DNA of 64,000 nt, taken from NCBI GenBank assembly GCA_026004215.1, contig BPIR01000001.1, positions 744,001-808,000 of the forward strand, read 5' to 3'. The notes under the pieces were generated by a model. That model saw only the letters and a program-made list of their open reading frames with translations, was not told the origin of the DNA and searched no databases. Every line of letters begins with the position of its first letter. The stretch's first letter is position 1. The DNA is from Candidatus Binatia bacterium. Lineage in GTDB: Bacteria > Desulfobacterota > Binatia > HRBIN30. The position numbers and the translations under genes were made by a program. Shown piece by piece: positions 26,975 through 35,723 of this stretch.

Positions 26975-28270
26975 CTAAAATCCGTACGTCATTAAAATCA
27001 TCACGCCACTTTTGGTGACGTCCTTGTAGCGCACCTGTGTTTCGCCCGCTGGCGGGGGGCGATTTTCCGAAAAGCCGTCACCGAGCACGCGGGTGTTCGG
27101 GTCGGCAAAATAACCGATACCAATTTGCAATTGGTCTGCCGGCACCAACGCCCCCACCCTCCAACCGAGCATGAGACCAGCGCCAACCGCGTCCACAAAG
27201 TCGTCTCCAAACTGCACACCGACAAACGGACCGAGCGCCAGATTGGAGGCTCCGTTTGCCCGGGCTCGGGTTGCGAGACGAGGCAACTCTCCCTCCGGCG
27301 ACTTTGCGCTGGGGCCTGAATTTTCGACATCCAGCGGGAACAAATAGTGCACCTCCAAAGCAGCACGCGGTACCTCCGTACGCGTCCGCTCCACACGCAC
27401 GACGCGAGCGCCCGACTGAGGATCCTCCACGATGCGGGCGGTTTCCACCCGCGTCTTCCCTCCGATGTCCACGTTAAAGGCCAGTCCAAGGCCCGCGCCC
27501 CACCGGCGCCGCGTTGGCCCCTCGGCAACCCTGCGCGCTCTGGAACGCGCCACGCGAGAAGCACGGTGCAAGTCTTCCGCCGCACGAGCGAGAGTTTCTC
27601 CGGCCTCGACCGTGCGGTCCAGCACCTCGGCTAACGCGGCTTGGCGGCGCGCGAGTGTTTCTTCCACGTGTCGCGCTTGTGCCTCGGTCAGATCTGACCG
27701 TCGCAGCCGCAACCGAGTGTGCACGGCTTGCAACTGGAGCAACGCCTCGCGTGCCACCAGCACTGCCGATCGCAGCCGCTCGGTATGTTCGGCCAGGCGC
27801 TCGGACAGGCTGGTCAACTCGGGAGGAAGGGCCGGGGCCGGGCGTTCCAACGCTGCGGGGGTTTCGAGAAGGCTGTCAAACGCATCCAAGGCGGCGCGCA
27901 CCCGCGTGCGCGCCTCGTCCACTACGGCATTGCGTTCCCGGCGCGCCAAATCGGCACCGCGCCGGGCCGCTAAGTACTCGCGCCCGCCGCGCTGGCGCAG
28001 TTCACCCGCAGCGCGCTCCAGCCACAGGGCGCGACGTTCCGCACGCACGGCATCCGCGACCTTTTGTGCCGCTCGTTCTGCGATCCGCGCGGCACGCTCA
28101 GCGGCTAACGCCTGGCGCTGCGCGGCCACAATTTGGTCGGCAAGACCGTCTCCCTGCTCACATGCGCCTTTCGCACCAATGCCCAAGTAGGCGCACACGA
28201 GCGCGATGAGCGGTACCCCGCGCCGCCACACCCACTTCCGCCTCGACAAACCCTCACACGCCACACCCAA
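26975..28270 (-). CDS. Unrecognised exported protein: long coiled coil plus C-terminal beta-barrel-like region
   Basis: A 431-aa product I cannot assign to a family. An N-terminal hydrophobic stretch (~18-35) looks like a signal peptide. Residues ~45-275 are Ala/Arg/Glu-rich and helical, with heptad-like spacing, so a long coiled coil is likely. Residues ~280-431 alternate polar and hydrophobic residues and end in ...MILMTYGF, a terminal Phe typical of outer-membrane beta-barrels. It might link periplasm and outer membrane. The gene lies between the parvulin-like and HupE genes in the opposite direction. Confidence 0.65.
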   Translation of the reverse strand: MGVACEGLSRRKWVWRRGVPLIALVCAYLGIGAKGACEQGDGLADQIVAAQRQALAAERAARIAERAAQKVADAVRAERRALWLERAAGELRQRGGREYLAARRGADLARRERNAVVDEARTRVRAALDAFDSLLETPAALERPAPALPPELTSLSERLAEHTERLRSAVLVAREALLQLQAVHTRLRLRRSDLTEAQARHVEETLARRQAALAEVLDRTVEAGETLARAAEDLHRASRVARSRARRVAEGPTRRRWGAGLGLAFNVDIGGKTRVETARIVEDPQSGARVVRVERTRTEVPRAALEVHYLFPLDVENSGPSAKSPEGELPRLATRARANGASNLALGPFVGVQFGDDFVDAVGAGLMLGWRVGALVPADQLQIGIGYFADPNTRVLGDGFSENRPPPAGETQVRYKDVTKSGVMILMTYGF

Positions 28271-28394
28271 TGGCGCACCTCGCGCGGACTTCTTCGCACG
28301 TTCGCAACGGAAAAGTCAAATGCGCCAGCCTTACGCCTCCCAAGACTCCTCCTCCCTTGCACCGACTCGCGATCCCAAGCATCAGTGATTGTCC

Positions 28395-29429
28395 ATGCCG
28401 TACTGCCTCCTTTGCCTGCACGTTCGCTCGCGCCGGCGTTCTTTCCGGGCTTGGGCGCCGGCAAGCGTCTCTTTACTCGCCGTTGCAGCCCTCTCGTTGC
28501 CGACCGCAAGTTCACCGGCGCGGGCGCATCCGCTCGAGCCGGCCATCGTCGAACTCCGGCAACTCAGCACCACACAATGGCAAGCAGTTGCGTGGAAGCC
28601 GTCGGGAGCCACGGCCGGCCCCATTCAGCTTGTGCTCCCTTCGGGTTGCATGCCGCAGGAACTAGATCTGAAGGCACCAGCCGCGTTTGCTTGCAATTCC
28701 GAGACAATGGCAGGCGCCACGGTTGCATTGCGACACCACCCCCAGGCGCGCAACGACGTGTGGCTGCGGGCGCGCTTTCTCGACGGTCGCGAAATCGCTG
28801 GTTTGGTGGAGCCCACGACCGGCCATTTTCGCATCACCCGCGCGGATCTTCTCCCTTGGTCCCGCCTGGCGGCTACATACTTCGCCCTCGGGACGGCACA
28901 TGTTCTCGAAGGCGTGGATCACTTGCTGTTCCTCACCGGGCTCGTGTGGCTTTTGCGGCGCACGCGCGCCATCGTTGTTGCCGCGAGTATGTTCACGCTC
29001 GGGCACACCATTGCGCTCTTGCTTGCTGGCTCCGGAGCCGTGCATCTGGATCCCGGCGTTGTGGAAGTGTTCATCGGGGCGAGTATCGCACTGGTAGCGC
29101 GGGAACTGTGGTTTTGCGGAGGCACCCGTCGAGAAGCTCAGGCATCGTACTTCGGCTTACCCTTTGGTTTGCTCCACGGGCTGGGTTTTGCCAGCACATT
29201 GGGTGACCTGGGTGCGGTCATCCTCCCCGCAGTTCTGTTCTTCAACCTGGGCGTGGAAGTCGGCCAGCTCGCTTGGGTTTGTATGGCTGCCGTACTCCTC
29301 GCTCAGTGCCGGCGCGCCCCACGACTGTACGGTGCAGTTACGGTGGCCGCGGCAGTCGCCCTCGGCATCGCCGGCGCGTGGCTCACGCTCGGTCGCATCG
29401 CCGCTTTACTCCAAAGACTCGGGCTGTAG
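28395..29429 (+). CDS. HupE/UreJ-family membrane protein
   Basis: A 344-aa inner-membrane protein. The signal peptide ends near ARAHP, a periplasmic domain of about 120 residues follows, then the HupE/UreJ_2 membrane core: FALGTAHVLEGVDHLLFLTGL, FTLGHTIALLLA, and GLLHGLGFASTL. Relatives transport nickel or cobalt for hydrogenase or urease, but this long form occurs widely without those enzymes and none is seen here. Conserved His residues in the membrane segments fit a metal role. The ATG (MPYCLL) is preferred to an in-frame TTG two codons earlier. Confidence 0.88.
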   Translation: MPYCLLCLHVRSRRRSFRAWAPASVSLLAVAALSLPTASSPARAHPLEPAIVELRQLSTTQWQAVAWKPSGATAGPIQLVLPSGCMPQELDLKAPAAFACNSETMAGATVALRHHPQARNDVWLRARFLDGREIAGLVEPTTGHFRITRADLLPWSRLAATYFALGTAHVLEGVDHLLFLTGLVWLLRRTRAIVVAASMFTLGHTIALLLAGSGAVHLDPGVVEVFIGASIALVARELWFCGGTRREAQASYFGLPFGLLHGLGFASTLGDLGAVILPAVLFFNLGVEVGQLAWVCMAAVLLAQCRRAPRLYGAVTVAAAVALGIAGAWLTLGRIAALLQRLGL

Positions 29430-29482
29430 CCTTGCCTAGCGATTGCTCTTCGCGGTAAGGCTCGAGGCACGAGGAAGGCGTT

Positions 29483-31627
29483 ATGAGGGGCCGGTTTTCT
29501 TTGGAGGTTGGGTTATTCGCCGGTGCAATATTGGCCGGAATTCCGAGCTTCGCGCCTCGGGTGCAAGCTACGTGCGCGGGCGACTGTGACGGATCGGGAA
29601 CGGTGCAAGTCAACGAAGTGGTGCGAATGGTCGGCATTGCATTGGGGCAGCGCCAAGTAGCGGATTGTGTTGCGGGTGACTCCAATGGCGACGGCGGCAT
29701 TACCGTAGAAGAAATCGTCGCAGCGGTGGATTCCTTGCTGAGAGGGTGCCCGCCCGTTTTCACGCCCACGGCCCAGCCACCGACGCCAAGCCCAACTCCA
29801 GTAGCGCGCTGCGAAGACTACAATGGTGAGCGGCGGGTGTTCTTTGGCGACCTGCACGTGCACACGGCAAACTCGTTCGATGCCTACACATGGGATGTTC
29901 GCACAACTCCCGCCGACTCGTACCGATTCGCGCGCGGTACCCCGATTGCGTTGCCCCCGCTCGATGCCGCCGGCAACGGGACTCGCTCCGCACGCATCGA
30001 TCGGCCGTTGGATTTCACGGCCGTGACGGATCACTCGGAGTTTCTCGGAGAGGTGTCGCTGTGCTCCACACCCGGTTCGCCGGTGTACGACGCGCCCACC
30101 TGCCAAAGTTTCCGCCGCGGTTTTGCAGAGTCGCAACTGGACTTTGGGGCCCGCCTATCGGTTCGCCGGCCGCAGCGCGCCGCGGATGTGTGCGGTACGG
30201 ATTGGCAGCGATGCATACAATCCGCAGGCGACGTGTGGGAGCGCATCCGGGCAGCGGCGGCACAAGCCTACGAGCCTTGCCGTTTTACGACTTTCATCGC
30301 TTACGAGTACACCAACGCCCTTGCAGGAAGCACGCTACACCGGAACGTTGTCTTCGCTAACGACCGCGTACCGCCGCCAGTGAGTGTGTTCGAGCAACCC
30401 ACGCCGCAAGGGTTGTGGCGCGAGCTCGAACGCGTGTGCAAGCAGGAAATCCCCGGCTGCGACGTCATTGCCATCCCCCACAATTCCAACGAGAGCACGG
30501 GCCGGATGTTTACCGTGGAGTACCCGGGCGCTGGTTCGGTTGCCGAGCAACGCGAGCAAGCCCTACTGCGGGCTCGGGTGGAGCCGCTAGTGGAAATTTT
30601 TCAGCACAAGGGTTCGTCCGAGTGTTTCGCCGGGCTTCCCTCAGTGCTCGGAGCGCCTGATGAGGCTTGCGATTTCGAGCCCCGGCGCCGCTGGTCGTTG
30701 GAAGACTGTGGCGAAGGCATGGGGCAACTCGGCGCGGCGGGGCGGGGATGTATCTCGCGGCGGGACTACGTGCGCAACGTGTTGGGCATCGGGTTGCAGG
30801 AATATACGCGATTGGGCGTGAATCCTGTCCCCCTCGGATTCATCGGTAGTACGGACACCCACAACGGCACTCCTGGGCGGGTTGCAGAATACGAGTTTCA
30901 AGGGCATCGTGGTGCCGCCGAGGCCACGCCGGAGGCGCTGATGAGCTTCGATGAACTCGGCGATACCCCCGTGTTGTTCAATCCCGGTGGGCTTGCCGCC
31001 GTTTGGGCCGAGGAAAACACGCGCGAGGCCATTTTCGCTGCCCTCAAACGCAAGGAGACGTTTGCCACGAGCGGCCCGCGCATCGTAGTGCGCGCCTTTG
31101 CCGGATGGGAGCTCCCCAACGACTGGTGCGAGCGGGCGGACCGCGTGCGCTTGGCCTACGCGCAAGGTGTGCCCATGGGAGGTACGTTGCATGCGGCGCC
31201 AACAAGCACAGCACCAGTGTTTGCGATCGCGGCTGACTACGACCCCGGAACGCCAGAGCATCCCGGCACGCCACTGCAACGCATTCAGGTGATCAAGGGG
31301 TCTCTGGTCCGTGGAACACCCGTCCTGCGTATTTTCGACGTCGCCGGCGACGCCGAAAACGGAGCCGCGGTGGACTTGCAAACGTGCACGCCTACGGGCT
31401 CGGGCTTCCGGCAACTTTGCACGGTGTGGCGCGACCCCGAATTCGATTCGGCCAGCCCAGCCTTTTACTACGTGCGGGTTTTAGAAAACCCCTCCTGCCG
31501 CTGGCACGTTCACGTATGCAATCAGTTGCCTCCGGAACGCCGCCCCGCTGCTTGTTCGGACCCTACGATACCGCAAACCATCCAGGAACGGGCTTGGACT
31601 TCGCCGATTTGGTACCTCCCCGGGTGA
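29483..31627 (+). CDS. Secreted DUF3604 protein with N-terminal dockerin/EF-hand-like module
   Basis: A 714-aa exported protein with a signal peptide (~1-29). A dockerin-like pair of calcium loops follows (GDCDGSGTVQVNEVVRMV and DSNGDGGITVEEIVAAV, ~31-88), then a short Thr/Pro linker. The DUF3604 domain fills the rest; it has PHP-like metal motifs (FFGDLHVHTANSFD, TAVTDHSEFLGE, AIPHNSNES, GSTDTHNGTPG). DUF3604 has no assigned reaction, but the His/Asp set suggests a metal-dependent hydrolase. GAGGAAGG precedes the ATG. Many Cys suggest disulfides outside the cytoplasm. Confidence 0.88.
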   Translation: MRGRFSLEVGLFAGAILAGIPSFAPRVQATCAGDCDGSGTVQVNEVVRMVGIALGQRQVADCVAGDSNGDGGITVEEIVAAVDSLLRGCPPVFTPTAQPPTPSPTPVARCEDYNGERRVFFGDLHVHTANSFDAYTWDVRTTPADSYRFARGTPIALPPLDAAGNGTRSARIDRPLDFTAVTDHSEFLGEVSLCSTPGSPVYDAPTCQSFRRGFAESQLDFGARLSVRRPQRAADVCGTDWQRCIQSAGDVWERIRAAAAQAYEPCRFTTFIAYEYTNALAGSTLHRNVVFANDRVPPPVSVFEQPTPQGLWRELERVCKQEIPGCDVIAIPHNSNESTGRMFTVEYPGAGSVAEQREQALLRARVEPLVEIFQHKGSSECFAGLPSVLGAPDEACDFEPRRRWSLEDCGEGMGQLGAAGRGCISRRDYVRNVLGIGLQEYTRLGVNPVPLGFIGSTDTHNGTPGRVAEYEFQGHRGAAEATPEALMSFDELGDTPVLFNPGGLAAVWAEENTREAIFAALKRKETFATSGPRIVVRAFAGWELPNDWCERADRVRLAYAQGVPMGGTLHAAPTSTAPVFAIAADYDPGTPEHPGTPLQRIQVIKGSLVRGTPVLRIFDVAGDAENGAAVDLQTCTPTGSGFRQLCTVWRDPEFDSASPAFYYVRVLENPSCRWHVHVCNQLPPERRPAACSDPTIPQTIQERAWTSPIWYLPG

Positions 31628-31716
31628 GGCGTGCAGGAGAGTCAACGACTACCCTGCTGGAATGGCCGCCCGTCGCCCCGGGAGCGCGTTTGGAGCACCT
31701 GATTGCGAAACGCGCG

Positions 31717-31752
31717 CGGCGGGAAGGAACGTCCATCCCAACCTTCCCGCCG
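31717..31752. terminator. Hairpin between convergent genes (possible bidirectional terminator)
   Basis: An 11-bp inverted repeat, CGGCGGGAAGG / CCTTCCCGCCG, with a 14-base loop lies between the convergent DUF3604 and MaoC genes. It is strong and well placed to stop transcription both ways, but neither side has a T-run, so intrinsic termination is not assured. Confidence 0.45.
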
Positions 31753-31762
31753 TGCCTCCGCG

Positions 31763-32617
31763 TCAGCGCAACTGGATCGCCGAGTTGCTGATCACCGGGG
31801 TGTCCCGTTCCTTCGTCTTTGCGGCAATCACGATCTTGCCGTCCTCCTTCCACATGGACGTGACGATCGTTTCGCCCGGATAGACCACCCCGGAAAATCT
31901 GGCCCCATAGGAGGCCACCTTGTCCACCGCGCCATCGAGCACCGTATCCACGACCGCCTTGCACACGATCCCAAACGAGCACAGGCCATGGAGGATCGGC
32001 TTTTCAAAGCCCGCGAGCTTGGCAAACTCGGGATCGCAGTGCAGCGGATTTTTGTCGCCGGACAGCCGGTAGATCAAAGCTTGGTGCGGCATGGTGGGCG
32101 ACTCCACCACAGCATCGGGCTGGCGGTTGGGCATTTCGTGCTGCGCCTTCGGGCCCGGGTCACCGCCAAAGCCTCCTTCGCCGCGGGCAAAGATGGTGAA
32201 GCGATTCGTAAACAAGGGCGCGCCACCCTTCTCCTTGGTGTTGACCTCCAGCACGATAAGCGCTGCTTTGCCCTTGTCGTAAATGCCGGCAACTCGTGCG
32301 GTGTTTTCGATCTCTGCCGATACCGGCAGGGGCCGATGCAAGACGACCTCCTGTTCCCCGTGCAAAACCATCGCCAGGTTGATGCTGATTCCCGGGATGT
32401 TGTTCATTCCACCCAATGCTCCGAACACCGGAATCACCGCAAAACTCGGTAGCACCTTCAGGTAACGCTCGTAGGTGTACTCGAGCTCCTTCGGATCCGT
32501 CGGCTTGTTCATCCCCGCCCCGATTCCCAGGTGATACAAGATCACTTGGTCCGGATTCCAAGCCCCGGCAGTTGCCGGTAACTGCGCCCCTAAAGCCTTC
32601 TGAACATCGATCGGCAT
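31763..32617 (-). CDS. MaoC-type (R)-specific enoyl-CoA hydratase (hydratase 2, double hot-dog)
   Basis: A 284-aa protein with two hot-dog halves. The C-terminal half carries the hydratase-2 motif YRLSGDKNPLHCDPEFAKLAGF followed by PILHGL, with Asp and His as the catalytic pair. It hydrates trans-2-enoyl-CoA to the (R)-3-hydroxyacyl-CoA. The start MPIDVQKALG has GAGGAAG upstream; the longer frame has no ribosome site. Similar proteins occur in steroid and fatty-acid breakdown, consistent with the acyl-CoA genes elsewhere in the window. Confidence 0.92.
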   Translation of the reverse strand: MPIDVQKALGAQLPATAGAWNPDQVILYHLGIGAGMNKPTDPKELEYTYERYLKVLPSFAVIPVFGALGGMNNIPGISINLAMVLHGEQEVVLHRPLPVSAEIENTARVAGIYDKGKAALIVLEVNTKEKGGAPLFTNRFTIFARGEGGFGGDPGPKAQHEMPNRQPDAVVESPTMPHQALIYRLSGDKNPLHCDPEFAKLAGFEKPILHGLCSFGIVCKAVVDTVLDGAVDKVASYGARFSGVVYPGETIVTSMWKEDGKIVIAAKTKERDTPVISNSAIQLR

Positions 32618-32973
32618 ACGTTCTTCCTCCCTCTGCTTGCAAGCGGGCCCGATTTTCTCGAGTCCCGAATTTTGGTCACGCAAGTTCCTCGCGAGCTAGC
32701 ACTCCACCGCTGCTGGCACGGTCGCTCCAGCTTTGCTGTCAACCGGTTTACGTTGCCAATCCGTCTCTTGGACCATCTCCGTCGCCTATCCGCTCCGCTC
32801 AGGCGATCCCTTGCGGTTCCGACCACCACCTCCAAGGTCACCGCCATTTGCAACCGCCAACTGTGCTCGATGAAAACGCCTGCATTGTACTTCGGACCAG
32901 GGCTGGGGCAAGAGCCTCACGGAGCCTCGAGCTCGCGGCCATCGCACTCGCGCTAGAGACCACGCCATTGCCG
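32618..32973. other. Intergenic region before the primase-like gene, no gene seen
   Basis: About 356 bases between the MaoC gene (minus) and the primase-like gene (plus). The plus-strand frame is open through it, but its translation is low-complexity and basic with no family similarity, so the coding start was placed downstream. No promoter or hairpin stood out. Confidence 0.45.
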
Positions 32974-34212
32974 ATGAACCCCGGCTTCCGCCAAAGTAAG
33001 GACGTGCAGCCTCAACTTCCGCAATCGAGTGGACCTTGCCTCCGCGAGAGCCCCACGCATAGCGACCACCGCCTTGCCTCGCGGCGCTACCGTTACGTGG
33101 ACTTTGCCTCGCCACGTTTGGCCGGTTTCCGCAATCACGCAGTCCCCGTTTGCCGGGTCGAGCAAATGCTCCTGCAGTACGGGCCCGACGACTGCTTTGC
33201 CACGATTTTCTTTTTTTCCGAGGAAATTCTGCTCTACCTAGCCGAGCACCGCGTGGGCGGGCGACCTTCGATCGCGGGGTTCGACGGCCGCATTTGGGCA
33301 CCCTTCCTTCCGTTCGACATTGACGCGCAGCCGAGCCCCGATGGTCTGACTTCTGCTCTTCGCCTCACGCGCCAACTGTACTCTTTTCTCGCCAATCGCT
33401 GGCGCATCCCACACGCGGCCATTCACGCTTACTTCAGCGGCCACAAAGGCTTTCACCTCCTTCTCGACACGCGGGTTTTCGGACGCATTGCGCCGGCCAA
33501 CGACCTGCATCGCATTTTCTCGTACCTGCGTTTACGAGTGCGACAGGCCTTGGGCGATGTGGAGCCAGGAGCTCGCTTCGACCTTGCGATCGGGGACAAA
33601 GTGCGCTTGCTCCGGCTGGCAAACTCGCGTCACCGCCAAACAGGCTTGTACAAGGTCCCCCTATCGCACGAGGAGCTGTTTTCCCTGGAGGCCGCCGATA
33701 TGTCGCGGATCGCGCGCGAGCCGCGCCCGCTCGTACGGTCCCGTTACGCCGGCCTGTGGCCGGTGGAATCTGTGTACGCGGTCGAGATCGCTCGCACCAT
33801 GTTTTTGCGGGCTAAAAAAATCGCCCGTCGGGGCCGAAGGCATCCCTATCGCTTTCCTCGTCCTCCCGGCGAGGTCCTATCGGCTCTCTGTCCAGCACGG
33901 CAGCACATGCTCACATCCGATGTCGCCCGTGGATTTCGTAACAATGTGGCCATCCGACTAGCATCGGCCTTGCGCCGCGCAGGATTCGACCAGACGCGAA
34001 CGATCCAGGTACTACACGAATGGAACCGCAAGCTCACCGCACCGCTGCCGGAACGCGAGTTGCACAGCGTGGTCCGCTCTGCATTCGCGCGCTCCTTCCC
34101 CTACGCCTATGGTTGCCACGACGAGGTCATTCAGCGGTTCTGCCCGTACCGGAACAATCTATTGGACTGCGAGATTTATCGGCAACAGCACGCGGCACGT
34201 TTTGCCGACTGA
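32974..34212 (+). CDS. Free-standing archaeo-eukaryotic primase (PriS-like) protein with C-terminal Cys-bearing primase domain
   Basis: A 412-aa candidate primase-polymerase. AEP catalytic motifs are all visible: DID (Asp115, Asp117) in PFDID, SGHKGFH (155-161), and the PriS-like third motif at 203-230 with Asp203, VRLLRLANSRHRQTG and KVPL. The C-terminal ~110 residues (RNNVAIRLASALRRAG ... LHEWN ... PLPEREL) resemble primase C-terminal helical domains. Four Cys (306, 381, 390, 399) could bind Zn or an Fe-S cluster. No helicase, Ku, ligase, integrase or CRISPR gene is adjacent. The ATG is weakly supported and codon use looks native. DNA repair or damage-tolerance priming is inferred. Confidence 0.75.
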   Translation: MNPGFRQSKDVQPQLPQSSGPCLRESPTHSDHRLASRRYRYVDFASPRLAGFRNHAVPVCRVEQMLLQYGPDDCFATIFFFSEEILLYLAEHRVGGRPSIAGFDGRIWAPFLPFDIDAQPSPDGLTSALRLTRQLYSFLANRWRIPHAAIHAYFSGHKGFHLLLDTRVFGRIAPANDLHRIFSYLRLRVRQALGDVEPGARFDLAIGDKVRLLRLANSRHRQTGLYKVPLSHEELFSLEAADMSRIAREPRPLVRSRYAGLWPVESVYAVEIARTMFLRAKKIARRGRRHPYRFPRPPGEVLSALCPARQHMLTSDVARGFRNNVAIRLASALRRAGFDQTRTIQVLHEWNRKLTAPLPERELHSVVRSAFARSFPYAYGCHDEVIQRFCPYRNNLLDCEIYRQQHAARFAD

Positions 34213-34252
34213 GGGCATTGTTCCAGCGGAACAAACAGGTAACCATACCCGC

Positions 34253-35650
34253 GTGAGGAACTTTCGCTTTTCGTCTCTGTTGCCGTGCAGCGCCGAGTTC
34301 GCCTATGCCTGGCACACGCGCGAAGGAGCCTTCGAGCGGCTCGCGCCTCCGTGGGTGAACCTCGAAGTCGAACGCCGCCAGGGAACCATCCACGAGGGGG
34401 AGGTCGTGTTGCGCCTGCCGGTGGGCCCTTTCCCCGTGCGATGGCACGCGCAACACTACGACGGAAAGCCTGGAGAGGAATTCCGGGATCGAATGGTCCG
34501 CGGACCTTTCGTGCATTGGGAACACGTGCATCGCTTCGTTGCTCTCGACAGCGACCACTGTCGCGCGGAAGACCACTTGACCTACCAACTGTTGCGTTGG
34601 CCTGAGGCACTGGATCGGGCCCTGGACGCCGCTTTTGTTCGCCGCGAGCTGCAGAGAATGTTCGCCTACCGCCACCGGGTGCTCGGTCATGACCTCCACT
34701 GGCATGCAACACTTTCGGCCGAGCCCATGACGTTTCTCGTCACCGGCGCCACTGGGCTCATTGGTTCGACTCTGTGCCCGTTTCTCTCTGCCGGGGGACA
34801 CAAGGTCTTGCGTGCCACGCGCACCACGACCCTCTCCACCAGCGCCCCAGGTTGGAACCCTCGAACCGGAGAGGTTCGGATCCCATCCAACGAGCGCGTA
34901 GACGCCATCGTGCATCTTGCCGGAGCGAACGTTGGGGAAAGCCGCTGGACGCCCGAGCGCAAGGCGGAGATTCGCTCCAGTCGCGTCGAGGCCACCGCCA
35001 GGCTCGCCGAGCACGTCGCAGGCTGGAAAACCCGGCCGCGCGTCTTCGTTGCCGCTTCGGCCATTGGCTTTTACGGCGACCGCGGGGCTCAGTGGTTGGA
35101 CGAAGACTCGCCACCCGGACGCGGCTTTTTGCCGTCGGTGTGCCAGGAGTGGGAGGCTGCCGTCCGACCTTTGGAGGATGCCGGAGTTCGGGTGGTGCGA
35201 CTGCGCATCGGGGTCGTGCTCACGCCCAAGGGCGGAGCCTTGAAACGACTGCTTTGGCCCTTTTGGCTGGGGTTGGGCGGCCGGACGGGCGACGGACGCC
35301 AATTCATGAGTTGGATTGCGCCCGATGACTTGGCTGCCGCCATTCTTTTTTGTGTGAAGAACGAGCGACTCCATGGCCCGGTGAACGCGGTGTCGCCGAA
35401 TCCCGTGACCAACACGAGCTTCACCCGAGCCCTTGCGCGGGCCTTGCGGCGGCCCGCAGTGCTGCCACTGCCCGCGGCCGCGGTCCGACTGCTCTTCGGG
35501 GAGATGGGAGAAGAGCTTGTTCTGTCCAGTACTCGTGTCCGCCCGGCGCGACTGCTGGAGAGCGGCTTCCAGTTCCGGTATCCGACCGTGGACGCTGCTC
35601 TGGCGCACGTTCTCGGTGCTAGCAGGCGGGGGCCGAACTCGTTCCCATAG
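34253..35650 (+). CDS. SRPBCC (START-like) domain fused to TIGR01777/SDR39U1 NAD(P)-binding epimerase-like domain
   Basis: A 465-aa two-domain protein. Residues ~1-155 form an SRPBCC lipid-binding-like domain with the typical opening (FSSLLPCSAEFAYAWHTREGAFERLAPPW). Residues ~160-460 are an extended SDR with the Rossmann motif TGATGLIGS, HLAGANVGESRWT, and ASAIGFYGDRG, where Tyr of FYG is the likely catalytic residue. TIGR01777 proteins have no firm reaction. The start is a GTG with a weak ribosome site, 40 bases after the primase-like gene, and it suits the SRPBCC N-terminus. An ATG at the second domain exists but would drop the first domain. Confidence 0.88.
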   Translation: MRNFRFSSLLPCSAEFAYAWHTREGAFERLAPPWVNLEVERRQGTIHEGEVVLRLPVGPFPVRWHAQHYDGKPGEEFRDRMVRGPFVHWEHVHRFVALDSDHCRAEDHLTYQLLRWPEALDRALDAAFVRRELQRMFAYRHRVLGHDLHWHATLSAEPMTFLVTGATGLIGSTLCPFLSAGGHKVLRATRTTTLSTSAPGWNPRTGEVRIPSNERVDAIVHLAGANVGESRWTPERKAEIRSSRVEATARLAEHVAGWKTRPRVFVAASAIGFYGDRGAQWLDEDSPPGRGFLPSVCQEWEAAVRPLEDAGVRVVRLRIGVVLTPKGGALKRLLWPFWLGLGGRTGDGRQFMSWIAPDDLAAAILFCVKNERLHGPVNAVSPNPVTNTSFTRALARALRRPAVLPLPAAAVRLLFGEMGEELVLSSTRVRPARLLESGFQFRYPTVDAALAHVLGASRRGPNSFP

Positions 35651-35723
35651 GCCCAAACGCAAAAACCACCCTTCTTCGCGCCTCCCAAACCGTGTATCCT
35701 TGGCGCGCTAAAGGGAGTGGATC

